Counted from the first letter of the stretch, positions 8,189-17,539 are shown. The stretch is 43,011 bases of DNA from Chromatiales bacterium (GCA_026984045.1 JALSSV010000072.1:1-43011); one strand, 5' to 3'. Translations and numbers: made by a program. The notes: a model not told the origin generated them from the letters alone.

Positions 8189-11100
8189 TTTTCCAGCAAG
8201 GCGGTCATCTCCTTCTCGGGGACCGGCGGGCTGTAGTAGAAGCCCTGGATGAGGTGGCAGCCGTTCTCCTTGAGGAAGGCCAGTTGCGCTTCGGTCTCCA
8301 CCCCTTCGGCGATCACGTTCAGAGACAGGTTCTGGGCCATGACCACGATGGCCTTGGTGATGGCCGCATCGTCCGGGTCCTCGGTGATGTCGCGGATGAA
8401 GGAGCGGTCGATCTTGATGGTGTCGATGGGAAAACGGCGCAGATAGCTCAGGGACGAATAGCCGGTGCCGAAGTCGTCGATGGCGAAGCGCACGCCCAGC
8501 CGGTTGAGGGACTTGAGGGCGGTGACCACCGAGCTGGCCTGGCGCATGAGCATGCTCTCGGTCAGCTCCAGTTCCAGGAATTCGGGGTTGACGCCGGTGC
8601 GCTCGATGATGCCGTGCAGCACGTCGATGAATTCGCTGTTGTTGAACTGGCGGCTGGAGATGTTCACCGACAGGTGCAGGTAGCGCCAGCCGGCGTCGTG
8701 CCAGGCCCGGGACTGGCGGCAGGCGGCCTCCAGCACCCATTCGCCCACCTCCTCGATGAGGCCGGTTTCCTCCAGCAGCGAGATGAAGTTGCTGGGCGAG
8801 ACCAGTCCCAGCTCCGGATGCTGCCAGCGCAGCAAGGCCTCGACCCCGATGATGCGTTCCGTGCGCGCATCCACCTGGGGCTGGTAATGGAGCACGAACT
8901 GTTCCCGGGCCAGGGCATGGCGGAGGTGATTCTCCAGGGTCAGGCGCTCGAAGTTGCGGGCGCTCATGTCGTCGGAATAGAACTGGTAGTTGTTCTTGCC
9001 CAGTTCCTTGGCCCGGTACATGGCCACGTCGGCGTTGCGCAGCAGGGTGTCGGGATCCTCGCCGTCGTGGGGAAAGATGGCGATGCCGATGCTGGCGGTC
9101 ACGAACAGCTCGTGACCGTTGATGTGGAAGGGCTCGGTCAGGGTCTGCAGCAGTTTCTGCGCCACGGCGGCAATGCTGTTCTCGTTGTCCACGTCATCGA
9201 GCAGGATGGCGAATTCGTCGCCGCCGAAGCGGGCGATGGTGTCGCCGTCGCGCACGCTGTGCTTGAGCCGTTCCGACAGTTGCAGCAGGAGCTGATCGCC
9301 GGTGTTGTGCCCCAGGGTGTCGTTGATGTTCTTGAAGCGATCCAGATCCATGAACATCACCGCCACCAGGCGCTTGTGATGCCGGGCACGGATCAGGGCC
9401 TGCTGCAGGCGATCCAGAAACAGGTTGCGGTTGGGCAGATCGGTCAGGGCGTCGTGATGGGCCATGTGCTGGAGTCGCTCCTGGACTTGCATGCGTTCCG
9501 AGATGTCCTTGGCCGTGGACACGAAGTGGGTGATGCGGCCGCTCTGGTCGCGGATCGGGGTGATGGTTTTCTCCTCGTAGTACAGCGAGCCGTCCTTGCG
9601 CCGGTTGATCATGATGTTGGTGTAGCTCTCGCCGGCCAGGATGGTCTGCCACAGGTGCTGGTAGAACTCGGGCTTGTGCTTGCCCGAGGAGAGAATCGAC
9701 GGCTTGCGCCCCACCACTTCCTCGAAGCGGTAGCCGGTGACCCGCTCGAAGGAGGGGTTGACGTATTCGATGATGCCGTCGATGTCGGTCACGATCACGA
9801 TGTCGGCGGTCTGTTCCAGCACGCTGGACAGCTTGCTGACCTGGGATTCGTGCAGCTTGCGGTCGGTGATGTCGCGGGCCGTACCTTCCACACCGATCAC
9901 CTTGCCGTCCTCGTCATAGATGAAATGGGCGTGGCTCGAGGTCCAGACCACCGAGCCGTCGCGGTGGCGCAGGGCGGTTTCGTTGTTGGCGATCTGGCCC
10001 CCGTTGGCTTCCATGCGCCTGAGCAGCGTCTCCCGTTCTTCGGGGTGCACGTAGAATTCCACCATCGGCCTGCCAATGACCTCTTCGGGCGCGTAGCCGA
10101 GCAGTTGCTGCACCGAATCGGAGACCCGGATCAGGATGCCTTTGGCATCGATGCGATAATACGTGTCCTGCATGTTGTGCAGGATCATGTCCAGTTCCTG
10201 AGCGGCCTCGCGCAGTCGCTGCTCGGTCTGCAGGCGTTCGGTGACGTCCATGCGCACGTAGACCAGGCCGATCACGCTGCCTTCGGCGTCACGCACCGCC
10301 TGCAGGCTCCAGTCCCAGAAGCGGCCGGCCGGATCGCCGGAAGGGCGGTCGACGCGGGCCCGTTCGGTGTGGGGATGGCCGGTGCGCACGACTTCGGTGA
10401 AGCGCTCACGAATGGCCGGTTCACGGCAGTCGTCGAAGAAGTTGCGGCCGATGAATTCGTCGGGCGTGCGTTCGAAGGCGCTGGCGAAGGCCGGATTGAC
10501 GCGAATGTAACGGAACTCCCGATCCAGATAGGCCATCTGGGTGAAATCGTTGGCGAACACCTGTTCCAGCAGACGGTTGGATTCCTCCAGGGCCCGCTGG
10601 GCCAGGCGGCGGCGGGTGATGTCGTGGACGATGGCCTGGATCAGGGGGCCGTCGGGCAGATCGATGCGACTGACGCTGATCTCGCAGTCGAACAGGGTGC
10701 CGTCGAAGCGCCGGTGCTGCCATTCGAAACGCTGGGCCTCGCCTTCCATGGCCCGTTGCAGGATGGCGAGCGCCTCACTGTCGGAAGGGCGGCCGCCGGG
10801 CTGGCGGGGAGGCGAGATGGCGATGGGGGAGAGGCCCAGGAGTTCCTCCTTCTGGCAACAGAACATCTCCAGGGCCTTGCCATTGCAGTCGATGATCAGG
10901 CCGTCGCGCACCAGGAACACGGCATCGTTGGCCCGCTCGAACAGGGCGCGGTAGCGGGTTTCGTTTTCGCCCAGGCGGCGCAGGGCCCGTTGCTGTTCGG
11001 AGATGTCGCGCACGATGCTCAGATACTCGTCGCTGTCGCCGATGCGCACAATGCGGGCCTCGAAGTCCCGGCGTTCGCCGTCGAATTCGAGCTGGTAATG

Positions 11101-11364
11101 GAAGAGCGCCGGACGGCCGCTGCGACGGGTTTCCTCGATGCCGCGCAGGGTGCCTTGGGCGATGTCCGGAGGCGTCACTTCGCGGAGGTTGCGATGCAGG
11201 AACTGTTCGGGATCCAGCAGCAGGGGAATGTGCGGCGACTGCTTCACGTCGAGGAAATTGCCCTCCCGATCGAGGCGAAAGATGAGATCGGGCAGAGCGT
11301 GGAGCAGGGCCTCGGTCTCGGAGACCAGCTCTCGGGTTTCCGGGGTGAGTGTCATGGAACACAT
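8113..11364 (-). CDS. Multi-PAS sensor GGDEF-EAL protein (cyclic di-GMP turnover)
   Basis: 1083 aa with no membrane segment. Five PAS/PAC modules (about 15-125, 132-253, 262-377, 388-503, 512-625) precede GGDEF (about 635-800) and EAL (about 815-1060). The GGDEF active site is intact at 714-718, with an RDGD inhibitory site at 705-708. The EAL signature EALLRW starts at 842, and DDFGTGYSS is present, so both synthase and phosphodiesterase activities are possible. The PAS modules suggest a redox or ligand input; no cofactor can be assigned. The start (11364, or Met4) lies seven bases after the gloA stop, so the two are probably one transcript. The last 23 residues come from an intergenic repeat. 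Confidence 0.93.
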   Translation of the reverse strand: MCSMTLTPETRELVSETEALLHALPDLIFRLDREGNFLDVKQSPHIPLLLDPEQFLHRNLREVTPPDIAQGTLRGIEETRRSGRPALFHYQLEFDGERRDFEARIVRIGDSDEYLSIVRDISEQQRALRRLGENETRYRALFERANDAVFLVRDGLIIDCNGKALEMFCCQKEELLGLSPIAISPPRQPGGRPSDSEALAILQRAMEGEAQRFEWQHRRFDGTLFDCEISVSRIDLPDGPLIQAIVHDITRRRLAQRALEESNRLLEQVFANDFTQMAYLDREFRYIRVNPAFASAFERTPDEFIGRNFFDDCREPAIRERFTEVVRTGHPHTERARVDRPSGDPAGRFWDWSLQAVRDAEGSVIGLVYVRMDVTERLQTEQRLREAAQELDMILHNMQDTYYRIDAKGILIRVSDSVQQLLGYAPEEVIGRPMVEFYVHPEERETLLRRMEANGGQIANNETALRHRDGSVVWTSSHAHFIYDEDGKVIGVEGTARDITDRKLHESQVSKLSSVLEQTADIVIVTDIDGIIEYVNPSFERVTGYRFEEVVGRKPSILSSGKHKPEFYQHLWQTILAGESYTNIMINRRKDGSLYYEEKTITPIRDQSGRITHFVSTAKDISERMQVQERLQHMAHHDALTDLPNRNLFLDRLQQALIRARHHKRLVAVMFMDLDRFKNINDTLGHNTGDQLLLQLSERLKHSVRDGDTIARFGGDEFAILLDDVDNENSIAAVAQKLLQTLTEPFHINGHELFVTASIGIAIFPHDGEDPDTLLRNADVAMYRAKELGKNNYQFYSDDMSARNFERLTLENHLRHALAREQFVLHYQPQVDARTERIIGVEALLRWQHPELGLVSPSNFISLLEETGLIEEVGEWVLEAACRQSRAWHDAGWRYLHLSVNISSRQFNNSEFIDVLHGIIERTGVNPEFLELELTESMLMRQASSVVTALKSLNRLGVRFAIDDFGTGYSSLSYLRRFPIDTIKIDRSFIRDITEDPDDAAITKAIVVMAQNLSLNVIAEGVETEAQLAFLKENGCHLIQGFYYSPPVPEKEMTALLEKQGRGPRADDCMDAGGRATQEAKAE

Positions 11365-11371
11365 GCGGGAT

Positions 11372-11758
11372 TCAGGCCTTCTTGCCGATCAGCTCGATGG
11401 GATAGCCGTCGGGATCCTCGACGAAGGCGATGAGGGTAGTGCCGGCATTCATCGGGCCGGCGTCACGGAGGATCTTGCCCCCGCGCTGGCGGATGGTCTC
11501 CACGGCCTCATGCACGTCGTCCACCTCGATGGCGATGTGACCGAAGCCGGTGCCGAGTTCGTAGTGTGCCACGCCCCAGTTGTAGGTCAGTTCGATGACC
11601 GCCTGTTCCGATTCGGGGCCGTAACCGACGAAGGCCAGGGTGAACCTGCCGTCGGGATAGTCCTTCTGGCGCAGCAGCGTCATGCCCAGCACCCGGGTGT
11701 AGAAATCGATGGAACGTTGCAGATCGCCAACGCGCAGCATGGTATGCAGGATGCGCAT
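11372..11758 (-). CDS. gloA: Lactoylglutathione lyase (glyoxalase I)
   Basis: 128 aa. Isomerises the methylglyoxal-glutathione hemithioacetal to S-lactoylglutathione in the cytoplasm. The four metal ligands sit at His5, Glu56, His74 and Glu122, the positions known for E. coli GloA (135 aa, Ni-activated). The TGFGHIAI and [10 protein letters not shown] motifs are intact. The ATG at 11758 is preceded by a strong AGGAGGAAGGG. It is the first gene of a likely two-gene unit with the GGDEF-EAL gene. Confidence 0.95.
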   Translation of the reverse strand: MRILHTMLRVGDLQRSIDFYTRVLGMTLLRQKDYPDGRFTLAFVGYGPESEQAVIELTYNWGVAHYELGTGFGHIAIEVDDVHEAVETIRQRGGKILRDAGPMNAGTTLIAFVEDPDGYPIELIGKKA

Positions 11759-11906
11759 CCCTTCCTCCTGAGGCGGGGTGTGGTTTGTGTCAGAATAGCG
11801 CAGAAAAACCCGGTTCGAGTATAGCCCAATCCGACTAACTGGCGGTGTCGGGTTTCGGGGCCGATCCCGGTTTCCGGCCGGCGGCGGAGCAGGAGGAGAC
11901 AGGCCA

Positions 11907-12833
11907 ATGGCCGTGTTCGAAACCGTACTGCAGATGATGGCCATGGTGGCCCTGGGCGCCTTCTGGCGCTGGCGCCAGCCCGGTCGGGTGCCGCTGGCGC
12001 CGTTGCGCAGCGCCATCACCGAACTGGTCTACCACCTGCTGTTGCCGGCGCTGGTGCTGCGGGTGCTGTGGCAGGCGGAGCTGGGGCTGCAATCGCTGGC
12101 CATCTCGGTGGTGGCAGCCAGTGGCATCCTGGTGGCCATGGCGGTGGCCACTTTCGTCTGCCGGCGGTGTGGGATCGCCGCGCCCCTGGCCGGGGCCGCC
12201 ATCCTTGCGGCTGCCTTCGGCAACTTCACCTACATGGGCCTGCCGGTCCTGATCGCCGTGTTCGGCGACTGGGCGGCGGGCATCGCCATCCAGTACGATC
12301 TGTTCGCCTCCACTCCCCTCCTGTTCACCGTGGGGATCCTGCTGGCGAGTCGCTATGGGCACGTGCACGAAGCGGTGCATCCCCTGCGCCGCTTGGCGGC
12401 GATCCCGCCATTGTGGGCGGCCCTGCTGGCGATGGTACTGAACCTGGCCGGGGTGCCCCTGCCAGCCGGGCTGGCCCAGGTGCTCACCTATCTCGGCAAC
12501 GGGGTGGTGCCGCTGATGCTGCTGGCGGTGGGCATGAATCTCGAGTGGCGGGGGCTGGATCGTGAGCGCCTCGGGCCGCTGGTGATGGTGCTGCTGGTAC
12601 AGTTGCTGCTGATGCCGCTGGTGGTGTGGGGGCTTTCCGGGCCGCTGGGTTTCCGCGGCGAGCTGCGCCTGGCCCTGGTGCTGGAGGCGGCCATGCCGAG
12701 CATGGTGCTGGGGATCGTGCTGTGCGAACATTTCCGGCTCGACACTGCCTTCTACGCCGCGGCCGTGACCGTGTCCACCATCCTGGGTCTGGTGACCCTG
12801 CCGGCCTGGTATCTCCTCCTCGGCGGGGCCTGA
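11907..12833 (+). CDS. AEC-family (auxin efflux carrier-type) membrane transporter
   Basis: 308 aa, almost entirely hydrophobic, with about ten helices in two five-helix halves. The first half holds [12 protein letters not shown], the second [12 protein letters not shown]; both are the N/P-containing crossover stretches typical of the AEC/BASS-like fold. AEC proteins are secondary transporters of organic acids or other small molecules; the substrate cannot be told from sequence. A strong GGAGGAGA lies about ten bases before the ATG. It is divergent from gloA (148-bp shared upstream region) and converges with the gene ending at 12846. Confidence 0.85.
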   Translation: MAVFETVLQMMAMVALGAFWRWRQPGRVPLAPLRSAITELVYHLLLPALVLRVLWQAELGLQSLAISVVAASGILVAMAVATFVCRRCGIAAPLAGAAILAAAFGNFTYMGLPVLIAVFGDWAAGIAIQYDLFASTPLLFTVGILLASRYGHVHEAVHPLRRLAAIPPLWAALLAMVLNLAGVPLPAGLAQVLTYLGNGVVPLMLLAVGMNLEWRGLDRERLGPLVMVLLVQLLLMPLVVWGLSGPLGFRGELRLALVLEAAMPSMVLGIVLCEHFRLDTAFYAAAVTVSTILGLVTLPAWYLLLGGA

Positions 12834-12845
12834 AATCATCTCCGT

Positions 12846-13799
12846 TCAGTCCCGGCGCCGCCATCCCAGCGCCAGCGAGGCGAGCAGACCCACGCCCACC
12901 GCATACCACAGGGTGGTGAGGCGGTTGATGATGGGGGCCGCCACGGCGGTGGCCGGATCGGCGCCCGCCCGGAGCAGCAGCAGCCCCATTACGGCCTCGG
13001 TGGTGCCGATCCCGCCCGGCACGAAGGACAGGGCACCGGCCAGCAGGCTCACGGCGTAGATCGCCAGCGCCGTGGTGGGGGCGATGGGCAGATCGAGCAC
13101 CGACAGCAGGTAGAGGAAGGCCAGCCCCTGTGCCAGCCAGGCCAGGGCGCCCAGTGCCAGGCCGGCATACAGGGGGCGCCAGGCCAGCAGATCCCGGGCC
13201 GTGTCGAGCAGGCCGGCCAGATGCAGCACGCCCCGGCGCAGGCGGGCCGGGCGCAGGCGCAGGGCCAGTCCCTCCACCGTCGCCACCACCCAGGGGCTGC
13301 GCAGCAGCGGCAGGGCCAGCCCCAGCGCCCCGGCGGCACCGAGCACGAAGGGGCCGAAGCGCGCGAACTGCAGCACGGACAGGGTGGCCAGCAGGGTTAC
13401 CACCACCACGTCGAGCAGCCGCTCGGTGAAGAACATGGCCAGGCTCCGGGGCCAGGGCACGCCATGTGCCTTCAGGTAGGCCGAACGGATGGTCTCGCCG
13501 GCCTTGCCGGGCGTGGCCGTGAGGGCGAAGCCCGAGAGGTAGTAGGCCAGGCTGGCGACCGGCGGCACGCGGTGGCCGAGACGCTTCAGATAGAGGCTCC
13601 AGCGGCCGAAACGCAGCAGGTAGTTGAGGCTGGAGGCCAGCAGCAGGATCAGCCAGCCCCCCACCCCGAGCCGGGTGGCGGCCGCCAGCAGCCGCTCGGG
13701 GCCGCCCAGCAGGGCGGCGAGCAGGTAGAGCAGGGCCGCGCCGCCCAGGGTCCAGGCCAGGACGCGTTTGCGGGAATGAGTGGTGGGAATGGCGGTCAT
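12846..13799 (-). CDS. YbhN/AglD-type flippase-like membrane protein (LPG_synthase_TM domain)
   Basis: 317 aa with eight or more hydrophobic helices. Family hallmarks are LNYLLRFGRWSLYL, TPGKAGE and LSFVPGGIGTTEAV, which define the lysylphosphatidylglycerol synthase transmembrane (UPF0104) family. Members lacking the catalytic C-terminal domain, as here, are thought to move lipids or lipid-linked molecules across membranes; that role is inference. The N-terminus is basic (HSRKR), followed by the first helix. It is convergent with the AEC transporter, with only 12 bp between the stops. Confidence 0.85.
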   Translation of the reverse strand: MTAIPTTHSRKRVLAWTLGGAALLYLLAALLGGPERLLAAATRLGVGGWLILLLASSLNYLLRFGRWSLYLKRLGHRVPPVASLAYYLSGFALTATPGKAGETIRSAYLKAHGVPWPRSLAMFFTERLLDVVVVTLLATLSVLQFARFGPFVLGAAGALGLALPLLRSPWVVATVEGLALRLRPARLRRGVLHLAGLLDTARDLLAWRPLYAGLALGALAWLAQGLAFLYLLSVLDLPIAPTTALAIYAVSLLAGALSFVPGGIGTTEAVMGLLLLRAGADPATAVAAPIINRLTTLWYAVGVGLLASLALGWRRRD

Positions 13800-13877
13800 G
13801 GCGATGCCGGCGCGGGAAACCGGCCCGGATTATGCATCATTTTCATCATCGAATCGTCACCGAGGGAACGCTTCGCC

Positions 13878-14285
13878 ATGCGCCAGTTCATCCGTCATCC
13901 CGCCGACATCGAGGTGGTCATCGAATCCGGCCCGGCCGAACCGGCCGGCCGGCTGCGGGATCTCGGTCTGGGTGGGCTGTGCCTGCGCAGCGATGCCCCG
14001 CGGGCGCCGGGCAGCCTGGTGCAGGTGCGCCTGCCGGGCATCGCGCCCGATCTGCGCCTGCCGGGCCGGGTGGCCTGGTGCCGGCGGCAGGCGGACGGAT
14101 TCGAGATCGGCGTGGCCTTCGTCGGCCGCCAGACGGCCTACCGGGCACGGATGGTGGAGCAGATCGCCCACATCGAGCAATACCGCCTGGACGTGCTGGT
14201 CCAGGAAGGGCGGCAGCTCTCCCGGCGCGAGGCCGCCGAGGAGTGGATTGCCCGCCATGCCGCCGCCTTCCCCAAGGTCGGCTGA
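13878..14285 (+). CDS. PilZ-domain protein (cyclic di-GMP receptor candidate)
   Basis: 135 aa. The N-terminus MRQFIRH provides an RxxxR motif, and LRDLGLGGLCL gives the DxGxxG variant of the (D/N)xSxxG motif, with Gly replacing the usual Ser. The first roughly 90 residues are the PilZ beta-barrel; a helical tail follows. Such proteins bind c-di-GMP and pass the signal to motility, polysaccharide or secretion machinery. The GGDEF-EAL protein at 8113-11364 is a possible source of the signal. It is divergent from the flippase-like gene. Confidence 0.8.
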   Translation: MRQFIRHPADIEVVIESGPAEPAGRLRDLGLGGLCLRSDAPRAPGSLVQVRLPGIAPDLRLPGRVAWCRRQADGFEIGVAFVGRQTAYRARMVEQIAHIEQYRLDVLVQEGRQLSRREAAEEWIARHAAAFPKVG

Positions 14286-14367
14286 GGCGGCTTGTCGAGA
14301 GGCCGGCAGGTGTGGCATAAGGTTCCGGAATCATTCCCTTTACCAATCAACCGCAAGAGGCAGGAAC

Positions 14368-14679
14368 ATGGGCGCAAGCGATGTCGAGGATCTGACCATC
14401 GAATACACCGAGGATGGTCAGCTGATCACCCGCCAGCTCGACAAGATCGTGCTCACCAAGGGCGCCTGGTCGACCATCATCTTCCGTTACCAGGACTGGG
14501 ATCGGCGCAAACAGGAATACGGGCCGGAAAAGTATTCCATCCGCCGCTACCAGAAGCGCAACGGCGAGTACATGCCCAAGTCCAAGTTCAACATCTCCAG
14601 CCGGGATCAGGCGCAGAAGATCGTCGCGGCCCTGCAGACCTGGCTTAACGAACCGGAAGCGCCGCGCGAGGCGGACTGA
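14368..14679 (+). CDS. Conserved-looking hypothetical protein (103 aa)
   Basis: Starts MGASDVEDLTIEYTEDGQ after a GAGGCAGGA ribosome site. The chain is charged and soluble, with KGAWSTIIFRYQDWDRR and YSIRRYQKRNGEYMPKSKF as the memorable stretches, and ends with a helix (QAQKIVAALQTWL). No Cys, signal peptide or membrane helix. The pattern looks like a small conserved cytoplasmic domain, but I cannot give it a function. It is 82 nt after the PilZ gene on the same strand and is followed directly by a fold-back palindrome. Confidence 0.7.
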   Translation: MGASDVEDLTIEYTEDGQLITRQLDKIVLTKGAWSTIIFRYQDWDRRKQEYGPEKYSIRRYQKRNGEYMPKSKFNISSRDQAQKIVAALQTWLNEPEAPREAD

Positions 14680-14680
14680 A

Positions 14681-14801
14681 GGCTAAATGAAGGTTCCAAA
14701 TTCCAGACCATGGTTCATTGTGGGCACTGAGTCCTCTGGGACGGTGTTGGAATCGGGCACTCTTGCCTGGGTGGTTCGGTATTTGGAACTTCCATTCAGC
14801 C
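14681..14801. repeat. 121-bp fold-back palindrome between convergent genes
   Basis: Arm 1, 14681-14704 (GGCTAAATGAAGGTTCCAAA...), matches the reverse complement of arm 2, 14778-14801 (...TTTGGAACTTCCATTCAGCC), at about 20 of 24 positions. About 73 nt lie between. It starts right after the stop at 14679 and overlaps the last codons and stop (14796) of the convergent gene. It may act as a bidirectional terminator or be a small non-autonomous element. Confidence 0.65.
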
Positions 14802-15206
14802 TGCCGCTTCCGGCGGTGGAAACGGGTGGGGATCGCCGTATTCGTGCCGGCCGGGGGCCAGACGCTTGTAGTTGTTGATCATGATGAGGGTTTTGAAGAC
14901 CGTGGGCGCGTCGATCGCCGGCACCGCCAGGGCCACTTCCAGCTCGGCGAGGCCCGGATCGGCGGTTTCGCGGATGTGGATGTACTGGCGCAGGGTGACG
15001 CTGCCGGGAGTGGCGTCCCCGGCCTGCCGCTCCCGCCAGACGTCTTCCAGGGTGCGCAGCCGGGCCTGCCAGATCACCTCGCGGCCCTGCAGCCGTCCGG
15101 AGAAGCGGATCCGCGCACTCGAACCGCCGAGCGGTTCGAGTGCCTCGTACACCAGACGGTTCTGGGAGATGTCGGAAGATGAGCGGCGCATGGACTGACC
15201 GGGCAT
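14796..15206 (-). CDS. Hypothetical protein (136 aa)
   Basis: Begins MPGQSMRRSSSDISQNRL, with AGGGAA upstream of the ATG at 15206 (an inner Met at 15191 is possible). The core contains VYEALEPLGGSSARIRFSGR, a REVIWQARLRTLEDVW stretch and a C-terminal IMINNYKRLAPGRHEYGDP. It is soluble, mixed alpha/beta, without Cys. Family not recognised. The gene's 3' end lies inside the palindrome at 14778-14801, so its last residues (PPPEAAG) may derive from that element. Confidence 0.65.
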   Translation of the reverse strand: MPGQSMRRSSSDISQNRLVYEALEPLGGSSARIRFSGRLQGREVIWQARLRTLEDVWRERQAGDATPGSVTLRQYIHIRETADPGLAELEVALAVPAIDAPTVFKTLIMINNYKRLAPGRHEYGDPHPFPPPEAAG

Positions 15207-15281
15207 GAATCTGTTCCCTGAGACGGCGGTTCGGGTTGTGGTGTTCCTTTCTGGCGCCTCATTATCGCATCGTATGACGGC

Positions 15282-16163
15282 ATGAAACGTCGAACCCTGC
15301 TCAAATTTGCTGCCGGCGGCGCCCTTGGCGCCGGGTTGTTGCCGTGGTGGCGGCAACGGGAAGACGTCCCGGCAAGCCGACCGGCGCCTGCCTCGCTCGT
15401 CGCCACGCCCCCACCGGCATCGCCGCCGGCAAAAGCCACGCGGCCGGATCGCGCCGAGCGGATCCGCCGCTTCGACGAGGACCTGCCCGGCGACGTGACT
15501 CTGCCCGCCGGACGCTGGCCGGTGTTCCTGGCCACCCTCGCCCGCCTCGAACGGGTGCGGGATCTGGTGGGCCACGGCCATTTCGCCCTGCTGGGTTTCG
15601 ACGCCATGTTGCGCCACGCGCGTGGCCATGCTTCCGTGGGGGCCTTCCCGCCCGACGAGCTGGCCTTCATGGAGGAGATCTTCGCCCTCGACGCCCGCCG
15701 CCTGGGCTTCGAGGGGCCCCGGGTGCTGCCCCGGCTCACCGCCACCATTCCCGTGGCCGAGACGGTCAAGGTACCGGGCACCGGCAATTACCTCTACCGC
15801 GACATCTCCCTCGCGCTTTACCGCCGCCTGCGCCGCGACGTGGGCGAGAGCCTGATCCTCACTTCGGGGATCCGTGGCATCGTCAAGCAGATGCACCTGT
15901 TTCTGGCCAAGACCCGTCGCACCGGCGGCAATCTGTCCCGCGCCGCCCGTTCGCTCGCCCCGCCCGGCCATTCCTACCACGGCATCGGGGATTTCGACGT
16001 GGGCAAGGCCGGCTTCGGCCGCGCCAACTTCACCGCCCGCTTCGCCGAGACCGAGGAGTTCCGGCGCCTGCGACAACTGGGTTACGTGCGGATCCGCTAT
16101 CCCGAGAACAACACCACCGGGGTGCGCTACGAACCGTGGCACGTGCGGGTGGTGTCGGCATGA
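15282..16163 (+). CDS. M15-family (VanY-like) peptidoglycan carboxypeptidase
   Basis: 293 aa, exported: the N-terminus MKRRTLLKFAAGGALGAG looks Tat-like (RR followed by a hydrophobic stretch), then a Pro/Ala-rich linker to about residue 58. Zinc-site motifs of the M15 family are present: GHSYHGIGDFDVG (His233, Asp239) and EPWH (Glu284, His286). The His-to-Asp spacing is one residue shorter than in classical VanY (SxHxxGxAxD), so this is a divergent subgroup. It probably trims peptide stems of peptidoglycan in the periplasm. Its stop overlaps the start of the next gene by four bases (ATGA), so the two are translationally coupled. Confidence 0.85.
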   Translation: MKRRTLLKFAAGGALGAGLLPWWRQREDVPASRPAPASLVATPPPASPPAKATRPDRAERIRRFDEDLPGDVTLPAGRWPVFLATLARLERVRDLVGHGHFALLGFDAMLRHARGHASVGAFPPDELAFMEEIFALDARRLGFEGPRVLPRLTATIPVAETVKVPGTGNYLYRDISLALYRRLRRDVGESLILTSGIRGIVKQMHLFLAKTRRTGGNLSRAARSLAPPGHSYHGIGDFDVGKAGFGRANFTARFAETEEFRRLRQLGYVRIRYPENNTTGVRYEPWHVRVVSA

Positions 16164-17476
16164 GGCGCTGGCTCCTGCTGCTGTGGCTGTTGTCGTCTCC
16201 CCTGGCCGGGGCGGCGAAGGGACCCGCTTTCACCCTGCATCGCCTCGACGGCGAGGCGCCCGGCCCCACCCTGCTGGTGATCGGCGGCATCCAGGGCGAC
16301 GAGCCGGGCGGTTTCCATGCCGCCTCGCTGCTGGTGACCGATTACCACATCGAACGGGGCCACCTGTGGGTGGTGCCCAATCTCAACTTCCCCAGCATCC
16401 TGGCCCGCTCGCGGGGCGTGCACGGCGACATGAACCGCAAGTTCGCCGACATTCGCCCCGACGATCCCGAATACGCCGCGGTGCAGAAGATCAAGCGGAT
16501 CATCCTCGATCCGCAGGTGGACATGGTGCTCAACCTGCACGACGGCAGCGGTTTCTATCGGCCGCAGCATATCGACAGGCAGCACAACCCCCGGCGCTGG
16601 GGGCAGAGCGTGATCATCGATCAGGCCGAGCTGCCGGGCGTGGCCCACGGCAACCTGGCCGGGCTGGCGGCCCGGGTGCGGGCCCACGTGAATGCCCGTG
16701 AACCCCGCCCCGAATACCACTTTCACGTGCGCAACACCCGCACCCGCGAGGGCGATGCCGAGATGGAGAAGAGCCTCACCTACTTCGCCATCCGTCACGG
16801 CAAGCCGGCCTTCGGCATCGAGGCCAGCAAGGCCTTCCTCACCCACCGCCGGGTCCGCTATCACCTGCTGGCGGTGGAGGGGTTCATGAACGCGCTGGGC
16901 ATCGGTCATCGCCGCGACTTCCCGCTCACCGCCGAAGCCGTGCGTCGGCGCATCGACGCCAACCTGCGTCTGGCCCTCTACGATGCGCGGATCCTGCTGG
17001 ACGTGAGCGGCGGCGCCCGCCCCCGGCTGGGCTACATCCCCATGCCGCCGGACCGCCCGCTGGCCTTCACCGCCAGCAATCCCCTGCTGGCCATCGTCGG
17101 TGAACGGAACCGCTACCGGGTGCGCTACGGCAACCGCCGCGTGACCCTGCTCGAACCCCAGTATTTCGAGTTCGACGACAGCCTGAAGCGGATCGTGCTG
17201 GAGGTGGACGGTGAGCGGCGTGAAGTGCCACCGGGGAGCCTGGTGCCGGTCCATGGCCGCTTTCGCGTCGCGCCGCTGGCCGGCTACCGGGTCAACGTGA
17301 TCGGTTTTCGCCGCCCCGGCCGGCGGGACGAGAGCGGCGTTCTCATCCGCCGCCAGGACATCGCCAGCCGGTTTTCGGTGGATCGGCAGGGTCGCCGCTA
17401 CCGGGTGGAGTTCTACCGGGGCAACCGCTTCAGCGGCATGGTGCTGGTGGAGTTTGCGGCCCCCTCCGGCGCCTGA
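16160..17476 (+). CDS. M99-family peptidoglycan DL-carboxypeptidase, Csd4/Pgp1-like
   Basis: 438 aa with a signal peptide (RRWLLLLWLLSSPLAGAA). The metal site reads GGIQGDEPGG with Gln45 and Glu48, and NLHDGSGF with His127; Glu221 in AFGIEASKAF fits the catalytic Glu. These are the Csd4 residues (Gln46, Glu49, His128, Glu222) shifted by one, including the unusual Gln ligand. Family role: Csd4 (Helicobacter) and Pgp1 (Campylobacter) trim tripeptide stems to dipeptides in the periplasm and are needed for helical shape. The C-terminal 150 residues form the extra beta domains of that family. Coupled to the upstream M15 gene. A role in cell curvature here is inference. Confidence 0.88.
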   Translation: MRRWLLLLWLLSSPLAGAAKGPAFTLHRLDGEAPGPTLLVIGGIQGDEPGGFHAASLLVTDYHIERGHLWVVPNLNFPSILARSRGVHGDMNRKFADIRPDDPEYAAVQKIKRIILDPQVDMVLNLHDGSGFYRPQHIDRQHNPRRWGQSVIIDQAELPGVAHGNLAGLAARVRAHVNAREPRPEYHFHVRNTRTREGDAEMEKSLTYFAIRHGKPAFGIEASKAFLTHRRVRYHLLAVEGFMNALGIGHRRDFPLTAEAVRRRIDANLRLALYDARILLDVSGGARPRLGYIPMPPDRPLAFTASNPLLAIVGERNRYRVRYGNRRVTLLEPQYFEFDDSLKRIVLEVDGERREVPPGSLVPVHGRFRVAPLAGYRVNVIGFRRPGRRDESGVLIRRQDIASRFSVDRQGRRYRVEFYRGNRFSGMVLVEFAAPSGA

Positions 17477-17539
17477 TGTTGCTAGCGGGTAGCGGGGCGC
17501 AACGTCGCTGCTTCCCCCGGCTACCCGTCCCCGGCCACC

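Noticed and set aside
8254-11433. About 1,059-codon open frame antisense to the GGDEF-EAL gene
   Set aside because: A shadow of the real gene; composition is that of reverse-complemented codons and there is no recognisable domain.
11759-11906. Shared promoter between gloA and the AEC gene
   Set aside because: TATACT- and TATTCT-like hexamers occur on the minus strand, but none pairs with a credible -35, so no specific site is called.
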